Positions 32,213 through 40,420 of a stretch of DNA of 64,000 bases are shown here, piece by piece. The stretch's first letter is position 1; every line of letters begins with the position of its first letter. Position numbers and translations under genes: made by a program. Source of the DNA: Ruania suaedae (lineage in GTDB: Bacteria; Actinomycetota; Actinomycetes; Actinomycetales; Beutenbergiaceae); the NCBI RefSeq assembly GCF_021049265.1, contig NZ_CP088018.1, forward strand, positions 2,976,001 to 3,040,000, in the 5' to 3' direction. The notes below the pieces were generated by a model. It ran no database searches. It had not been told where the DNA came from and saw only the letters and a program-made list of their open reading frames with translations.

Positions 32213-33466
32213 CTACCCTGTCACCACCCGGTCGGAGGCCGTGTGCTGTGCGAAGGCATCGGCCACCGTGTTCCGACGGCGCAGCAACCCGTGGTCCGAC
32301 TCGACCAGGTCCCACAGGCCCATGCTGAGCAAGGACGCCTCCCGGGGGGTGCCGGCGTGCCGGTAGGTCCACTCGTACATGTCGAACAGCGGCCACCAGG
32401 TGTAGGCGACCACCGGCATCCCCTCGGCGCGCAGGCGCTGCAGCAGCGCGACCGAGTCGTCCAGCCACGCCACCCTCTCCGCTTCCGACGCCGTCACGCA
32501 CGTCTCGGTCAGAGCCACCGGAGCGCCGTACCGCGAGGCGTAGCTGCGCAGCACCTCCTCCAGGCCGACGACCCCGTCGTCGCGCGTGGGCTGCGGCTCG
32601 ACGAAACCGCCCGTCGGCCACGGCCCTGCCTGCACGAGTGTCGTGGAGTGCTTGGGGTAGTAGTTGACGCCCATCACGTCCGGTAGCGCCGGGGCCGCCC
32701 GGAGACGGTCGAGAAGGTCCTCGGGGAAGCCGTGCCTGAGCAGGTGCTCGGTCAGCGGGTGCGCAGCGTCCACCCGTCCCGTCACCAGATCCTCGACGAC
32801 GTAGACCTGCTCGCGCAGCAGCCGCACCTTGTCCGCGTGCTCGCCGTCGACGTCGCCGACGAACCGGGTGGTGGCGTCCACGTGCCAGAAGGCCGCCCGC
32901 TCACCCAGCGCCTCGGCGATGCCGTGCTGGGAACGGGAGAAGCCATCGGCGAGCGCTGCGACCATCCGGATGAGCCCCTCCTCCCCGCGCAGATACGGCG
33001 GCCAGTACGCCAGCTCGCCACAGAACCGCGCGTGGATCATCGGCTCGTTCACGGGTGTGTAGTCGGTGACGGTATCGGCGTACCGCTCGGCCACTGCCAC
33101 CGCGTACTCGGCGACGCGCTGCGGGTAGTCGGGGTGAGCGAACTCGCCCTCGAGCCACTCGGGGGTGCCGTAGTGGAGCAGGTCGACGATCGGGCGGATG
33201 CCGAGCTCGGCGAAACGCGCCATCACCGGGTCCAGCCAGGACCAGTCCCACTGCCCCGGTGCCGGGTTGATCCGGTACCACGGGACACCCCAGCGCATGA
33301 ACTCGGCCCCCACCTCGGCGGCGAGGCCCAGGTCGGCGTGCCAGTGCTCGTAGTGCTCCGTGAGCTCGTACTCGTCCAGGGCCCTCTCCCCCGGGCGGGT
33401 CTGCGGCACGAACGTGTCCTCGACGCCGACGCCGAAGTGCAGTCGGCCGTCCTGATACCAGGTCAT
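32213..33466 (-). CDS. Glycoside hydrolase family 1-type beta-glycosidase
   Basis: 417 residues, slightly shorter than most GH1 enzymes. The TIM-barrel motifs are MRWGVPWYRINPAPGQWDW, PIVDLLHYGTPEWL, DYTPVNEPMIHARFCG with the acid/base Glu in NEP, and APVALTETCVTAS with the probable nucleophile Glu. ATG at 33466 has GAGGA 4-5 bases upstream. No signal peptide, so it acts in the cytoplasm on imported sugars. It follows the permease at 33558 by 91 bp in the system 3 operon. The sugar is uncertain; the nearby arabinose genes make an arabinose- or galactose-containing oligosaccharide plausible. Confidence 0.8.
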   Translation of the reverse strand: MTWYQDGRLHFGVGVEDTFVPQTRPGERALDEYELTEHYEHWHADLGLAAEVGAEFMRWGVPWYRINPAPGQWDWSWLDPVMARFAELGIRPIVDLLHYGTPEWLEGEFAHPDYPQRVAEYAVAVAERYADTVTDYTPVNEPMIHARFCGELAYWPPYLRGEEGLIRMVAALADGFSRSQHGIAEALGERAAFWHVDATTRFVGDVDGEHADKVRLLREQVYVVEDLVTGRVDAAHPLTEHLLRHGFPEDLLDRLRAAPALPDVMGVNYYPKHSTTLVQAGPWPTGGFVEPQPTRDDGVVGLEEVLRSYASRYGAPVALTETCVTASEAERVAWLDDSVALLQRLRAEGMPVVAYTWWPLFDMYEWTYRHAGTPREASLLSMGLWDLVESDHGLLRRRNTVADAFAQHTASDRVVTG

Positions 33467-33557
33467 GTGATCCTCACAGTGGTTGGGAAGTCGCGCGCGG
33501 GGCGCGCTGGTCGTCGTGTCCACCAGCCGGCGAGCGGCGGGCCGACGGGGCGGGGCC

Positions 33558-34466
33558 TCACCCCTTCATCCCGGTCATGGCCACGCCCTCGATGAACCGG
33601 CGCTGCACGAGCAGGTAGAGCACGACGAGGGGGACGATCGCCACCAGCGAGCCGGCCATCATCACCCCGTAGGGGGCCACACCCGTCGCGGACCCGGTCA
33701 GCAGGGCGAGCCCCGCCGTCAACGGACGCACACTGGAGTCGCTGGTCATGATCAGCGGCCACAACAGGTCGTTCCAGTTGTTGACGAAGTGGAACAGCGC
33801 CATCGTCAGCAGGGCCGGTTTGGCGTTGGGCAGGATGATCGACCAGAACACCCGCAGCTCACTGGCCCCGTCGATCCGGGCTGCGGAGTCGAGATCCCGC
33901 GGAAGAGTGATGAAGAACTGCCGCAGCAGGAAGATCCCGGCCACATCGGCCGCGCGCGGGATCACCAGCCCGGCGTAGGTGTTGACCCACCCGATCTCGG
34001 AGATCAGCTCGTACAGGGGAACCAGGAGCGCCTGGAAGGGCACCATCATCACGGCGATCAGCACCGTGAATATGGCATAGCGCCCCTTGAAGTCGATGCG
34101 CGCCAGGGCATAAGCGGCCAGTGAGTTGAACACCAGCGACAGGCCGGTCACCGCCGCCGCGAAGACGAACGAGTTCCAGGACTGGGAGAACACCGGAATC
34201 CGGGCGATCAACCCGTCGAAGTTCTCGAGCGTGAAGCGGGACGGGATGAAGTTGGGCGGCCACGAGAGCACCTCCGACTCCGGGGAGAAGGCGGAGAGCA
34301 CCACCACGACCACCGGGAAAGAGGTGAGGGCGGCGAACACCAGCAGCCCGGCGACCACACCGGACTGGGTGAGCGCGCGCGCGGTGCCGGCGCTGGCGCG
34401 GCGGCGAGGGCTACGGCGCGAGGCCGGGCCCACAGGGGCGGGGGACGCCGTCGTGGTCTGGTTCAT
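33558..34466 (-). CDS. Carbohydrate ABC transporter permease, MalG type (system 3)
   Basis: 302 residues with six helices, EAA-type loop LDSAARIDGASELRVFWSIILPNAKP and the usual end GVAMTGMKG. The ATG at 34466 has GGAG 5-6 bases upstream and lies 2 bases beyond the stop codon of the preceding permease. Confidence 0.9.
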   Translation of the reverse strand: MNQTTTASPAPVGPASRRSPRRRASAGTARALTQSGVVAGLLVFAALTSFPVVVVVLSAFSPESEVLSWPPNFIPSRFTLENFDGLIARIPVFSQSWNSFVFAAAVTGLSLVFNSLAAYALARIDFKGRYAIFTVLIAVMMVPFQALLVPLYELISEIGWVNTYAGLVIPRAADVAGIFLLRQFFITLPRDLDSAARIDGASELRVFWSIILPNAKPALLTMALFHFVNNWNDLLWPLIMTSDSSVRPLTAGLALLTGSATGVAPYGVMMAGSLVAIVPLVVLYLLVQRRFIEGVAMTGMKG

Positions 34467-34468
34467 GC

Positions 34469-35425
34469 TCACTCCAGGTCCTGCTCACGCTTGGCCCCGA
34501 TGCGGAGCTGAATGAGGCCGAGGGCGAGGGTGATCACCAGCAACACGTAGGAGACAGCCGAGGCGAAGCCCATCCGGAAGTCCCGGAAGCCATCGGTGTA
34601 GATGCGGTAGACGATCGTCTCGGTGGCCCGGTCCGGACCGCCCTGGGTCATGATGTAGATCTGGTCGAAGGCCTGGAACGCGCCGATGATCGCGAACACG
34701 ATCACGAACGTCATCGTGGCGCGCAGACCGGGCATGGTGACGGCGCGGAACTGCCGCCAGGCGCCCGCACCATCGAGGATGGCTGCCTCGTACAGGTAGC
34801 GCGGGATCCCCTGCAGGCCGGCGAGGAAGATGACCATGAAGTAACCGAAGTTCTTCCAGATCGCCACCGCCGTGACCGCCGGCAGCGCCCACGTGGTCGA
34901 GGCGAAGATGTCGCCCATCTGGATCCCGATCGTGCCGAGCCAGTACGGGATGAGCCCGAGATTCGGGTCGAGCAGGAACGCCCACGCCAGTGACGCCACC
35001 GCCATCGAGATGACGAACGGCAGGAAGATGATCGTGCGGAAGAAGCTGCGCAGCGGCACGTCCTTGCGGTTCAGCAGCAGCGCGGCCCCGAGCCCGACCG
35101 CGATCACCAGCGGCCCGTACATGAGGGCGTAGAGCATCGTGTTCCAGATCGCCCGAAGCGTGTTCGGGTCCGTGAAGACGGTGACGTAGTTCTCCAGCCC
35201 GATCCAGGATTCCTGGCCGAACCCCGAGGCGTCGGTGAAGGACAGCCGCAGCGCCGACAGCGCCGGGACGAACACGAAGGCGATGATGACAGCCAGGGCC
35301 GGGGCAAGGAACGCCGTCGCCCGCAACGCCCGGCCACGATCGTGGCGGGCGATCTGGCCGGAGCGGTCCGGTGGCGGGCCACCGAGGCGCTTCGGCGCCC
35401 GGTAGGCCGGTTGCACAGTGGTCAT
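34469..35425 (-). CDS. Carbohydrate ABC transporter permease, MalF type (system 3)
   Basis: 318 residues with helices starting ATAFLAPALAVIIAFVFVPALSALRLSF. The EAA loop is LYEAAILDGAGAWRQFRAVTMPGLR. It is separated from its binding-protein gene by a hairpin (35444-35472) and closely coupled to the next permease. Confidence 0.9.
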   Translation of the reverse strand: MTTVQPAYRAPKRLGGPPPDRSGQIARHDRGRALRATAFLAPALAVIIAFVFVPALSALRLSFTDASGFGQESWIGLENYVTVFTDPNTLRAIWNTMLYALMYGPLVIAVGLGAALLLNRKDVPLRSFFRTIIFLPFVISMAVASLAWAFLLDPNLGLIPYWLGTIGIQMGDIFASTTWALPAVTAVAIWKNFGYFMVIFLAGLQGIPRYLYEAAILDGAGAWRQFRAVTMPGLRATMTFVIVFAIIGAFQAFDQIYIMTQGGPDRATETIVYRIYTDGFRDFRMGFASAVSYVLLVITLALGLIQLRIGAKREQDLE

Positions 35426-35443
35426 GAGATCTCCAAGAACTCC

Positions 35444-35472
35444 GGTGGTGCCGGGCAGGGCCCGGCACCACC
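35444..35472 (-). terminator. Intercistronic hairpin between binding-protein and permease genes (system 3)
   Basis: Perfect 13-bp arms (35444-35456, 35460-35472) with a 3-base loop AGG lie between the binding-protein stop (35484) and the permease start (35425). The position repeats that in systems 1 and 2. Confidence 0.65.
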
Positions 35473-35483
35473 AGCGGGATGCG

Positions 35484-36773
35484 TCACTCGAACCGGGAGA
35501 GGATGTCGGCGACCGACTCCGCCGTCTCGGTGGTCGCCGGCGCCAGGTCGCCGCCCTGGGTGACGGTGGTGTTGAGCGTGGACAGCTCGGCGTTGACGTC
35601 CGTCAGCCCGCCCGGGACCCCGTAGAGCCGGATGTAGGAGTTCTCCGTGTGGTCGATCATCGTGCCGACGAACGGGGTGTCACCGATCTGCTCAGCGGTG
35701 ATGTCGGTGCGGTTGGGCGGGTAGTAGGACTCCTGCGCCCACAGCACCTGGGAGTCGTGGGCGTTGTAGTAGCGCAGGAACGCCTCCGCGCCGGCCGCGG
35801 TCTGCTCGTCGGCCTGGGAGGTGAGCCACCAGTAGTTGGCCGCTGCCTGGGTGGCCACACCCTCGGGGCCGGCCGGCATCTCGAAGACGTCGATGTCCAG
35901 GCCCACACTCTCGGCTCCGGTGATGATCCACGGGCCGATGACGGTCATCGCGGCCTTACCGGCCTTGAACAGGTCGACCGCCTCCGGGAGAGTGATGTTC
36001 GTCGGGCCCCAGTTGCCCTCGTAGGCGTCCTGCCACCACTGCAGGGTCTCGATGTTCTGCGGGGTGTCGAGTGTGACCTCACCGTCGCTGTAGACGGCGC
36101 CGCCACCGGCCTCGAGGAAGGTCGGCAGGAAGGTGCCGTCGGCGTCGGGCAGGGCCAGGCCGTAGATCTCCGGTTCGCCGTCACCGTTCTCGTCCACGGT
36201 GAGCTCCTCGGCGAGGTCGATCCACTCCTCCCACGTGGTGGGTACGTCCTCCTCGGTGATGCCCGCCTCGGCGAACATCTCGGTGTTGTACCAGACCGAG
36301 AACGGACCGTACGCCATCGGGACGGCGTACTGGGCGCCATCGAAGGTCACGTAGTCGACCACGTGCGGGTAGTAGGTCTCGGTCTCGTTCTCGGCGTTCT
36401 CGTAGAAGGAGTCCATCGGCACGAAGACACCCTGGTTGGCGTAGCCCTCCCCCTCGGCGGCCGGCTGGACCACCAGGTCGGGGCCGTTGCCGGCGGAGAC
36501 GGCCGGCAGGAGCTTGTCGGTGATGACGTTCCAGGGGTTGACCTCCACCGAGATCTCGAACTCGTCCTGGGAGGCGTTGAACTCCTCGGCGAGCTGGTTG
36601 ACCACGTCGCCGTCGGCCTCGGTGAAGCCGTGCCAGACGCTGACGGTGGTGGTCTCGCCACCGCCACCGGAGTCACCCGTGTCGGTGCCTGAGGAGCAGG
36701 CGGCGAGAGTGAGGGCGGCCGCGGTGCCGGCGGCGAGCAGGATGCTGCGTCGGTGCAGTCTCGAAGGGGACAT
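35484..36773 (-). CDS. Extracellular sugar-binding lipoprotein of ABC transporter (system 3)
   Basis: 429 residues. Lipoprotein signal with lipobox LTLAACSSG, then VSVWHGFTEADGDVVNQLAEEFNAS typical of family-1 solute-binding proteins, and AVPMAYGPFSVWYNTEMFAEAGI. AAGGAG precedes the ATG by about 8 bases. It heads an operon with two permeases and the GH1-type glycosidase. Two copies of a TAGTACATCGGTGTA operator lie 19 and 155 bp upstream, facing the LacI gene at 37016-38062. The cargo is probably an oligosaccharide split by the GH1 enzyme; this is inferred. Confidence 0.9.
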   Translation of the reverse strand: MSPSRLHRRSILLAAGTAAALTLAACSSGTDTGDSGGGGETTTVSVWHGFTEADGDVVNQLAEEFNASQDEFEISVEVNPWNVITDKLLPAVSAGNGPDLVVQPAAEGEGYANQGVFVPMDSFYENAENETETYYPHVVDYVTFDGAQYAVPMAYGPFSVWYNTEMFAEAGITEEDVPTTWEEWIDLAEELTVDENGDGEPEIYGLALPDADGTFLPTFLEAGGGAVYSDGEVTLDTPQNIETLQWWQDAYEGNWGPTNITLPEAVDLFKAGKAAMTVIGPWIITGAESVGLDIDVFEMPAGPEGVATQAAANYWWLTSQADEQTAAGAEAFLRYYNAHDSQVLWAQESYYPPNRTDITAEQIGDTPFVGTMIDHTENSYIRLYGVPGGLTDVNAELSTLNTTVTQGGDLAPATTETAESVADILSRFE

Positions 36774-36791
36774 CGTCGTTCTCCTTGTCGG

Positions 36792-36809
36792 TAGTACATC
36801 GGTGTATGA
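36792..36809. promoter_or_regulatory. LacI-type operator O1, system 3
   Basis: TAGTACATCGGTGTATGA shares its first 15 bases with the site at 36928. It lies 19 bp upstream of the binding-protein start. Confidence 0.6.
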
Positions 36810-36927
36810 AGGGAGCCGATGCGAGGGAAGTGGGAGGGGGAGGCGTGTGCCTGCTAGGGGGCGGCGACGGCGGGAATCGCCGACGCTACCGGCCGCGTCA
36901 TCGCGTGGAAACCCTTCGTCAGGTCGT

Positions 36928-36945
36928 TAGTACATCGGTGTACTA
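36928..36945. promoter_or_regulatory. LacI-type operator O2, system 3
   Basis: TAGTACATCGGTGTACTA has perfect 7-bp arms (TAGTACA / TGTACTA) around TCGG. Its centre is 136 bp from that of O1, about 13 helical turns, which would allow repression by looping. Confidence 0.7.
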
Positions 36946-37015
36946 CGGGAGATTACGCAGGAGATGCGCGGTGGTCAACCCCGCTCAGGTCACCGATCCA
37001 TCACGATCCGAACCG

Positions 37016-38062
37016 CTACCGGGTGGATTCGCGGAGCACCAACGTCGCCGGCACCTCGATCGACCACCGTTCGGTCCCCGATTCAGCCGTCCCGTTCCCA
37101 GCAGCAGCCTCGGCGCCGTGGATGCTCCGCAACCTCCGCACGATCATGCCGACCGCCAGTTCCGCCAGCTGGGCGCGATCGACGTCGACCGTGCTCAGGG
37201 CGGGAACGCTGTACTGGGCGTCGTCGATGTTGTCGAAGCCCATCACCTGCACGTCCTCCGGCACCCGTCGCCCGCTGCGGAGCACCTCGGTCAGGGCACC
37301 GAGAGCGAGGGTGTCGTTGAAACCGAACACCGCATCGAAGCGGACACCGCGCGTGCTCAGATCCCGGATGGCAGCGGCGCCGGCCGCCTTGCTCCAGCCG
37401 TCGGTGGCCTGGATGAGCCGGTCGTCGACGTCGATCCCGTGGCGCTCCAGCGACTCGAGGTAGCCACGAGTGCGCTCACCCTCGGCTCCCACCTCAGCGC
37501 CGCGATCGGCGCCCAGGGCGACGATCCTTCGTGCTCCGCGCGAGATGAGGTGGTCGACCACGAGCTCCGCCCCGCGCGCGTTCGCCATGTACACCTGATC
37601 GACGTCGTCCGTGATGCGATGGTCCCCGAGCACCACCACGGGAAACCCCGGCGGCGCCGAGTCGGAGACCACGTCGCCGTGTCCGACCGGAGCCACGATC
37701 GCGCCGTCCACCAGGTGGGTGTGCGATCCCACCAGGTGTTCCACGGCCACATGCTCGGAGGGCTCGACCTGCTCGATGATCACCTTGAGACCGGCTTTCG
37801 CGGCCTCGCGGATGACATCGTCAGCGAGCTCGGCGAAATAGTGGTGCCGAAGCTCCGGCAGTGCGAGGCCGATCAGGCCCGTCCGGTTGGTCCGGAGCTT
37901 GCGCGCCGTGACGTTGAGCCGGTACCCCAGCTCGGCCATGGCAGCCTCCACCTGCGCCCGCGTCTCGGGCCGGATGTAGGGGTAGGTGTTGTTGACGACG
38001 TTCGAGACCGTCTTCACCGACACCCCGGCGAGTTTGGCGACGTCGCGCATTGTGGCGGGCAT
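37016..38062 (-). CDS. LacI-family transcriptional regulator (system 3)
   Basis: 348 residues from the ATG at 38062, which has AGGGAG upstream. The HTH reads TMRDVAKLAGVSVKTVSNVVNNTYPYIRPETRAQV; the hinge is NVTARKLRTNRTGLIGLALP. The sensor domain follows (GRRVPEDVQVMGFDNIDDAQYSVPALSTVDVD). It lies directly upstream of, and in line with, the system 3 transporter operon, with two TAGTACATCGGTGTA operators between. It probably represses that operon. It is also just downstream of araA, suggesting a ligand connected with arabinose. Confidence 0.9.
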   Translation of the reverse strand: MPATMRDVAKLAGVSVKTVSNVVNNTYPYIRPETRAQVEAAMAELGYRLNVTARKLRTNRTGLIGLALPELRHHYFAELADDVIREAAKAGLKVIIEQVEPSEHVAVEHLVGSHTHLVDGAIVAPVGHGDVVSDSAPPGFPVVVLGDHRITDDVDQVYMANARGAELVVDHLISRGARRIVALGADRGAEVGAEGERTRGYLESLERHGIDVDDRLIQATDGWSKAAGAAAIRDLSTRGVRFDAVFGFNDTLALGALTEVLRSGRRVPEDVQVMGFDNIDDAQYSVPALSTVDVDRAQLAELAVGMIVRRLRSIHGAEAAAGNGTAESGTERWSIEVPATLVLRESTR

Positions 38063-38170
38063 GGGGCTCCCTTCGCGCCTGAGCCGATCGTAGATCCTCC
38101 CAGGCACTCCGTTCGCCCACCACGCATACCGTCACCACGACCACCCGGGGGGTCAGAAGGGGTCGGTGGG

Positions 38171-39679
38171 TCAGGCCCCCGCGGTCATCCGGTAGTACAT
38201 CTGGTTCCACCGCAGCTCACGCTGGAAGGCCCGCACCGTCGTCGAGGCGTCGATGAGCGCCAGCTCGGTGCGGGAGATCTCGGCGAAGTCCTCGAACACC
38301 TCGGTGCCCACCTGCGTGGTCAGCACCGTGTGGTGCGCGCCCCCGGCGGTCAGCCAGGCCCGCGCGGAGGTGGTGAAGTCCGGGCGCGGCACCCAGACCG
38401 CACGCGCCACCGGCAGGTTCGGCAGCTCGGCGTCGGGGCCCACGATGTCCACCTCGTTGGCCACCAGCCGGAACCGCTCGCGCATGTCGCTCAGCGCCAC
38501 CACCAGTCCCTCGCCGATGTCGGTGTCGAACACCAGCCGCACCGGGTCCTCCCGGTCGCCGATACCGAGCGGGTGAATCTCCAGCCGCGGCTTGGACGTG
38601 GTCAGCGACGGGCAGATCTCGAGCATGTGCGCCCCGAGAATCTTCTCCTGGCCCGGGGTCAGCTCGTAGGTGTAGTCCTCCATCAGCGAGGCACCACCGG
38701 GCAGGCCGTGGCCCATCACCTTGGCCAGGCGCACCAGGATCGCGGTCTTCCAGTCGCCCTCGGCACCGAAGCCGTAGCCGGCCGCCATCAACCGCTGCAC
38801 GGCCAGCCCCGGCAACTGCCGGAGCCCGCCCAGGTCCTCGAAGTTCGTCGTGAACGCCGCGAAGCCCCCGGACTCCAGGAACGAGCGCATCCCGGCCTCC
38901 TGCCGGGCGCCGTAGCGCAGGGACTCGTGCCGCTCGCCCCCGGGCCGGAGCTCGTCGGCCACGTCGTAGGCGTCCAGGTACTCCTCGATCAACGAATCGA
39001 CCACGGAGTCCTCGACCGCGTCCACCACTGCGACCAGGTCGTTCACGCCCCAGGTGTTCACCGAGACGCCGAACCGCAGCTCGGCCTCGGTCTTGTCGCC
39101 CTCGGTCACGGCCACATTGCGCATGTTGTCGCCGAAGCGGGCGAGCTTCATCCCGCTCAGGGCGGCCCACCCGACGGCGGCCCTCGCCCAGGTGCCGACC
39201 TGCGCCTGCACGTCGGGCGTGCTGGCGTGGCCCACCACGATCTTGCGCGCCACCCCGAGGCGGGTGGCGATGTAGCCGAACTCCCGGTCGCCGTGGGCGG
39301 CCTGGTTCAGGTTCATGAAGTCCATGTCGATGTCCGACCACGGCAGCTCCATCCCGGCCTGCGTGTGCAGGTGCAGCAGCGGGGTGCGCAGCGCGTCCAG
39401 GCCGGTGATCCACATCTTCGCCGGGGAGAAGGTGTGCATCCAGGTGATCACGCCGACGCAGTTGTCGTCAGCATTAGCCTCCAGCGCCGCCCGGCGGATG
39501 GACGCGGTGTCCTTGAGCACCGGCTTCCACACGATCCGCACCGGCACCTCGGAGGACTCCTCCAGATGGCGGGCCACCTCCTGGGACTGCTCGGCCACCT
39601 GCTGCAAGGTCTCGTCGCCGTAGAGGTCCTGGCTACCGGTGAGGAACCAGATCTCGCGGCCTGCGAAGGGGTTGTCCAT
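38171..39679 (-). CDS. araA: L-arabinose isomerase
   Basis: 502 residues, the normal length. It begins [28 protein letters not shown], a signature of AraA. Further motifs are [17 protein letters not shown], the active-site region [19 protein letters not shown] and EDYTYEL, and [17 protein letters not shown] with a metal-binding His. It converts L-arabinose to L-ribulose. It follows araD by 3 bp and ends the araB-araD-araA operon. Confidence 0.97.
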   Translation of the reverse strand: MDNPFAGREIWFLTGSQDLYGDETLQQVAEQSQEVARHLEESSEVPVRIVWKPVLKDTASIRRAALEANADDNCVGVITWMHTFSPAKMWITGLDALRTPLLHLHTQAGMELPWSDIDMDFMNLNQAAHGDREFGYIATRLGVARKIVVGHASTPDVQAQVGTWARAAVGWAALSGMKLARFGDNMRNVAVTEGDKTEAELRFGVSVNTWGVNDLVAVVDAVEDSVVDSLIEEYLDAYDVADELRPGGERHESLRYGARQEAGMRSFLESGGFAAFTTNFEDLGGLRQLPGLAVQRLMAAGYGFGAEGDWKTAILVRLAKVMGHGLPGGASLMEDYTYELTPGQEKILGAHMLEICPSLTTSKPRLEIHPLGIGDREDPVRLVFDTDIGEGLVVALSDMRERFRLVANEVDIVGPDAELPNLPVARAVWVPRPDFTTSARAWLTAGGAHHTVLTTQVGTEVFEDFAEISRTELALIDASTTVRAFQRELRWNQMYYRMTAGA

Positions 39680-39682
39680 GGG

Positions 39683-40420
39683 TCAGTCCTTCCCGCCCTC
39701 GGCGCGCTGGCCGTAGACGTTCTGGTAGCGATCGAAGAGGGAGTCGATGTGCTCGGCGGCGATGGGCTGCACCCCGCCGAGCTGCTGGGCGATGTGGACG
39801 GTGCGGGCGACGTCCTCGCACATCACGGCCGCCTTGACGGCGTCCTTGGCGTCGGTGCCGATGGTGAAGGGCCCGTGGTTGGCCATCAGCACCGCCTTGG
39901 AGCGGCTGGTGCGCAGCGTCTCCACGATGCCCTGACCGATGGAGTCGTCGCCGATCAGCGCGAACGGGCCGACCGGGATCTCCCCGCCGAACTCATCACC
40001 CATCATCGTGATCACGCACGGGATGGGCTCGTTCCGGGCGGCCCACGCGGTGGCGTAGGTGGAGTGGGTATGCACCACGCCGCCCACCTCGGCCATGTGC
40101 CGGTAGACGTAGGCGTGCGCGGCGGTGTCGGAGGAGGGCGTGAGGTGGTCGGGGGTGCCGTCGTCGATCTTGGTGCCGTCCAGGGTGCAGACCACCATCG
40201 ACTCCGGCGTCAGGTCGTCGTAGGAGACACCGGACGGCTTGATGACGAACAGCTCCACCTCGGAGGAACGCACGCGCTCGGAGACATTGCCGGCAGTCCA
40301 GATGACCAGCTCGTAGCGCACGAGCTCGGCGTGCAGCCGGGCCACGCGCTCGCGAGTCGCGGCCACCTCGGCCTGGACGGCCGCGGGCATGTCGGCGAGG
40401 ACAGGTGTGCTCTCACTCAT
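39683..40420 (-). CDS. araD: L-ribulose-5-phosphate 4-epimerase
   Basis: 245 residues of the class II aldolase fold: VIWTAGNVSERV, VIKPSGVSYDDLTPESMVV, GGVVHTHSTYATAWAA with the zinc-binding HTH, and VLMANHGPFTIG. It converts L-ribulose-5-phosphate to D-xylulose-5-phosphate. Its ATG overlaps the araB stop codon by four bases (ATGA). Confidence 0.96.
   Translation of the reverse strand: MSESTPVLADMPAAVQAEVAATRERVARLHAELVRYELVIWTAGNVSERVRSSEVELFVIKPSGVSYDDLTPESMVVCTLDGTKIDDGTPDHLTPSSDTAAHAYVYRHMAEVGGVVHTHSTYATAWAARNEPIPCVITMMGDEFGGEIPVGPFALIGDDSIGQGIVETLRTSRSKAVLMANHGPFTIGTDAKDAVKAAVMCEDVARTVHIAQQLGGVQPIAAEHIDSLFDRYQNVYGQRAEGGKD

Noticed and set aside
32213-33466. Assignment of the glycosidase as an arabinofuranosidase
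   Set aside because: The NEP and TETC motifs fit GH1-type enzymes and not GH43 or GH51; the arabinose neighbours alone do not justify it.
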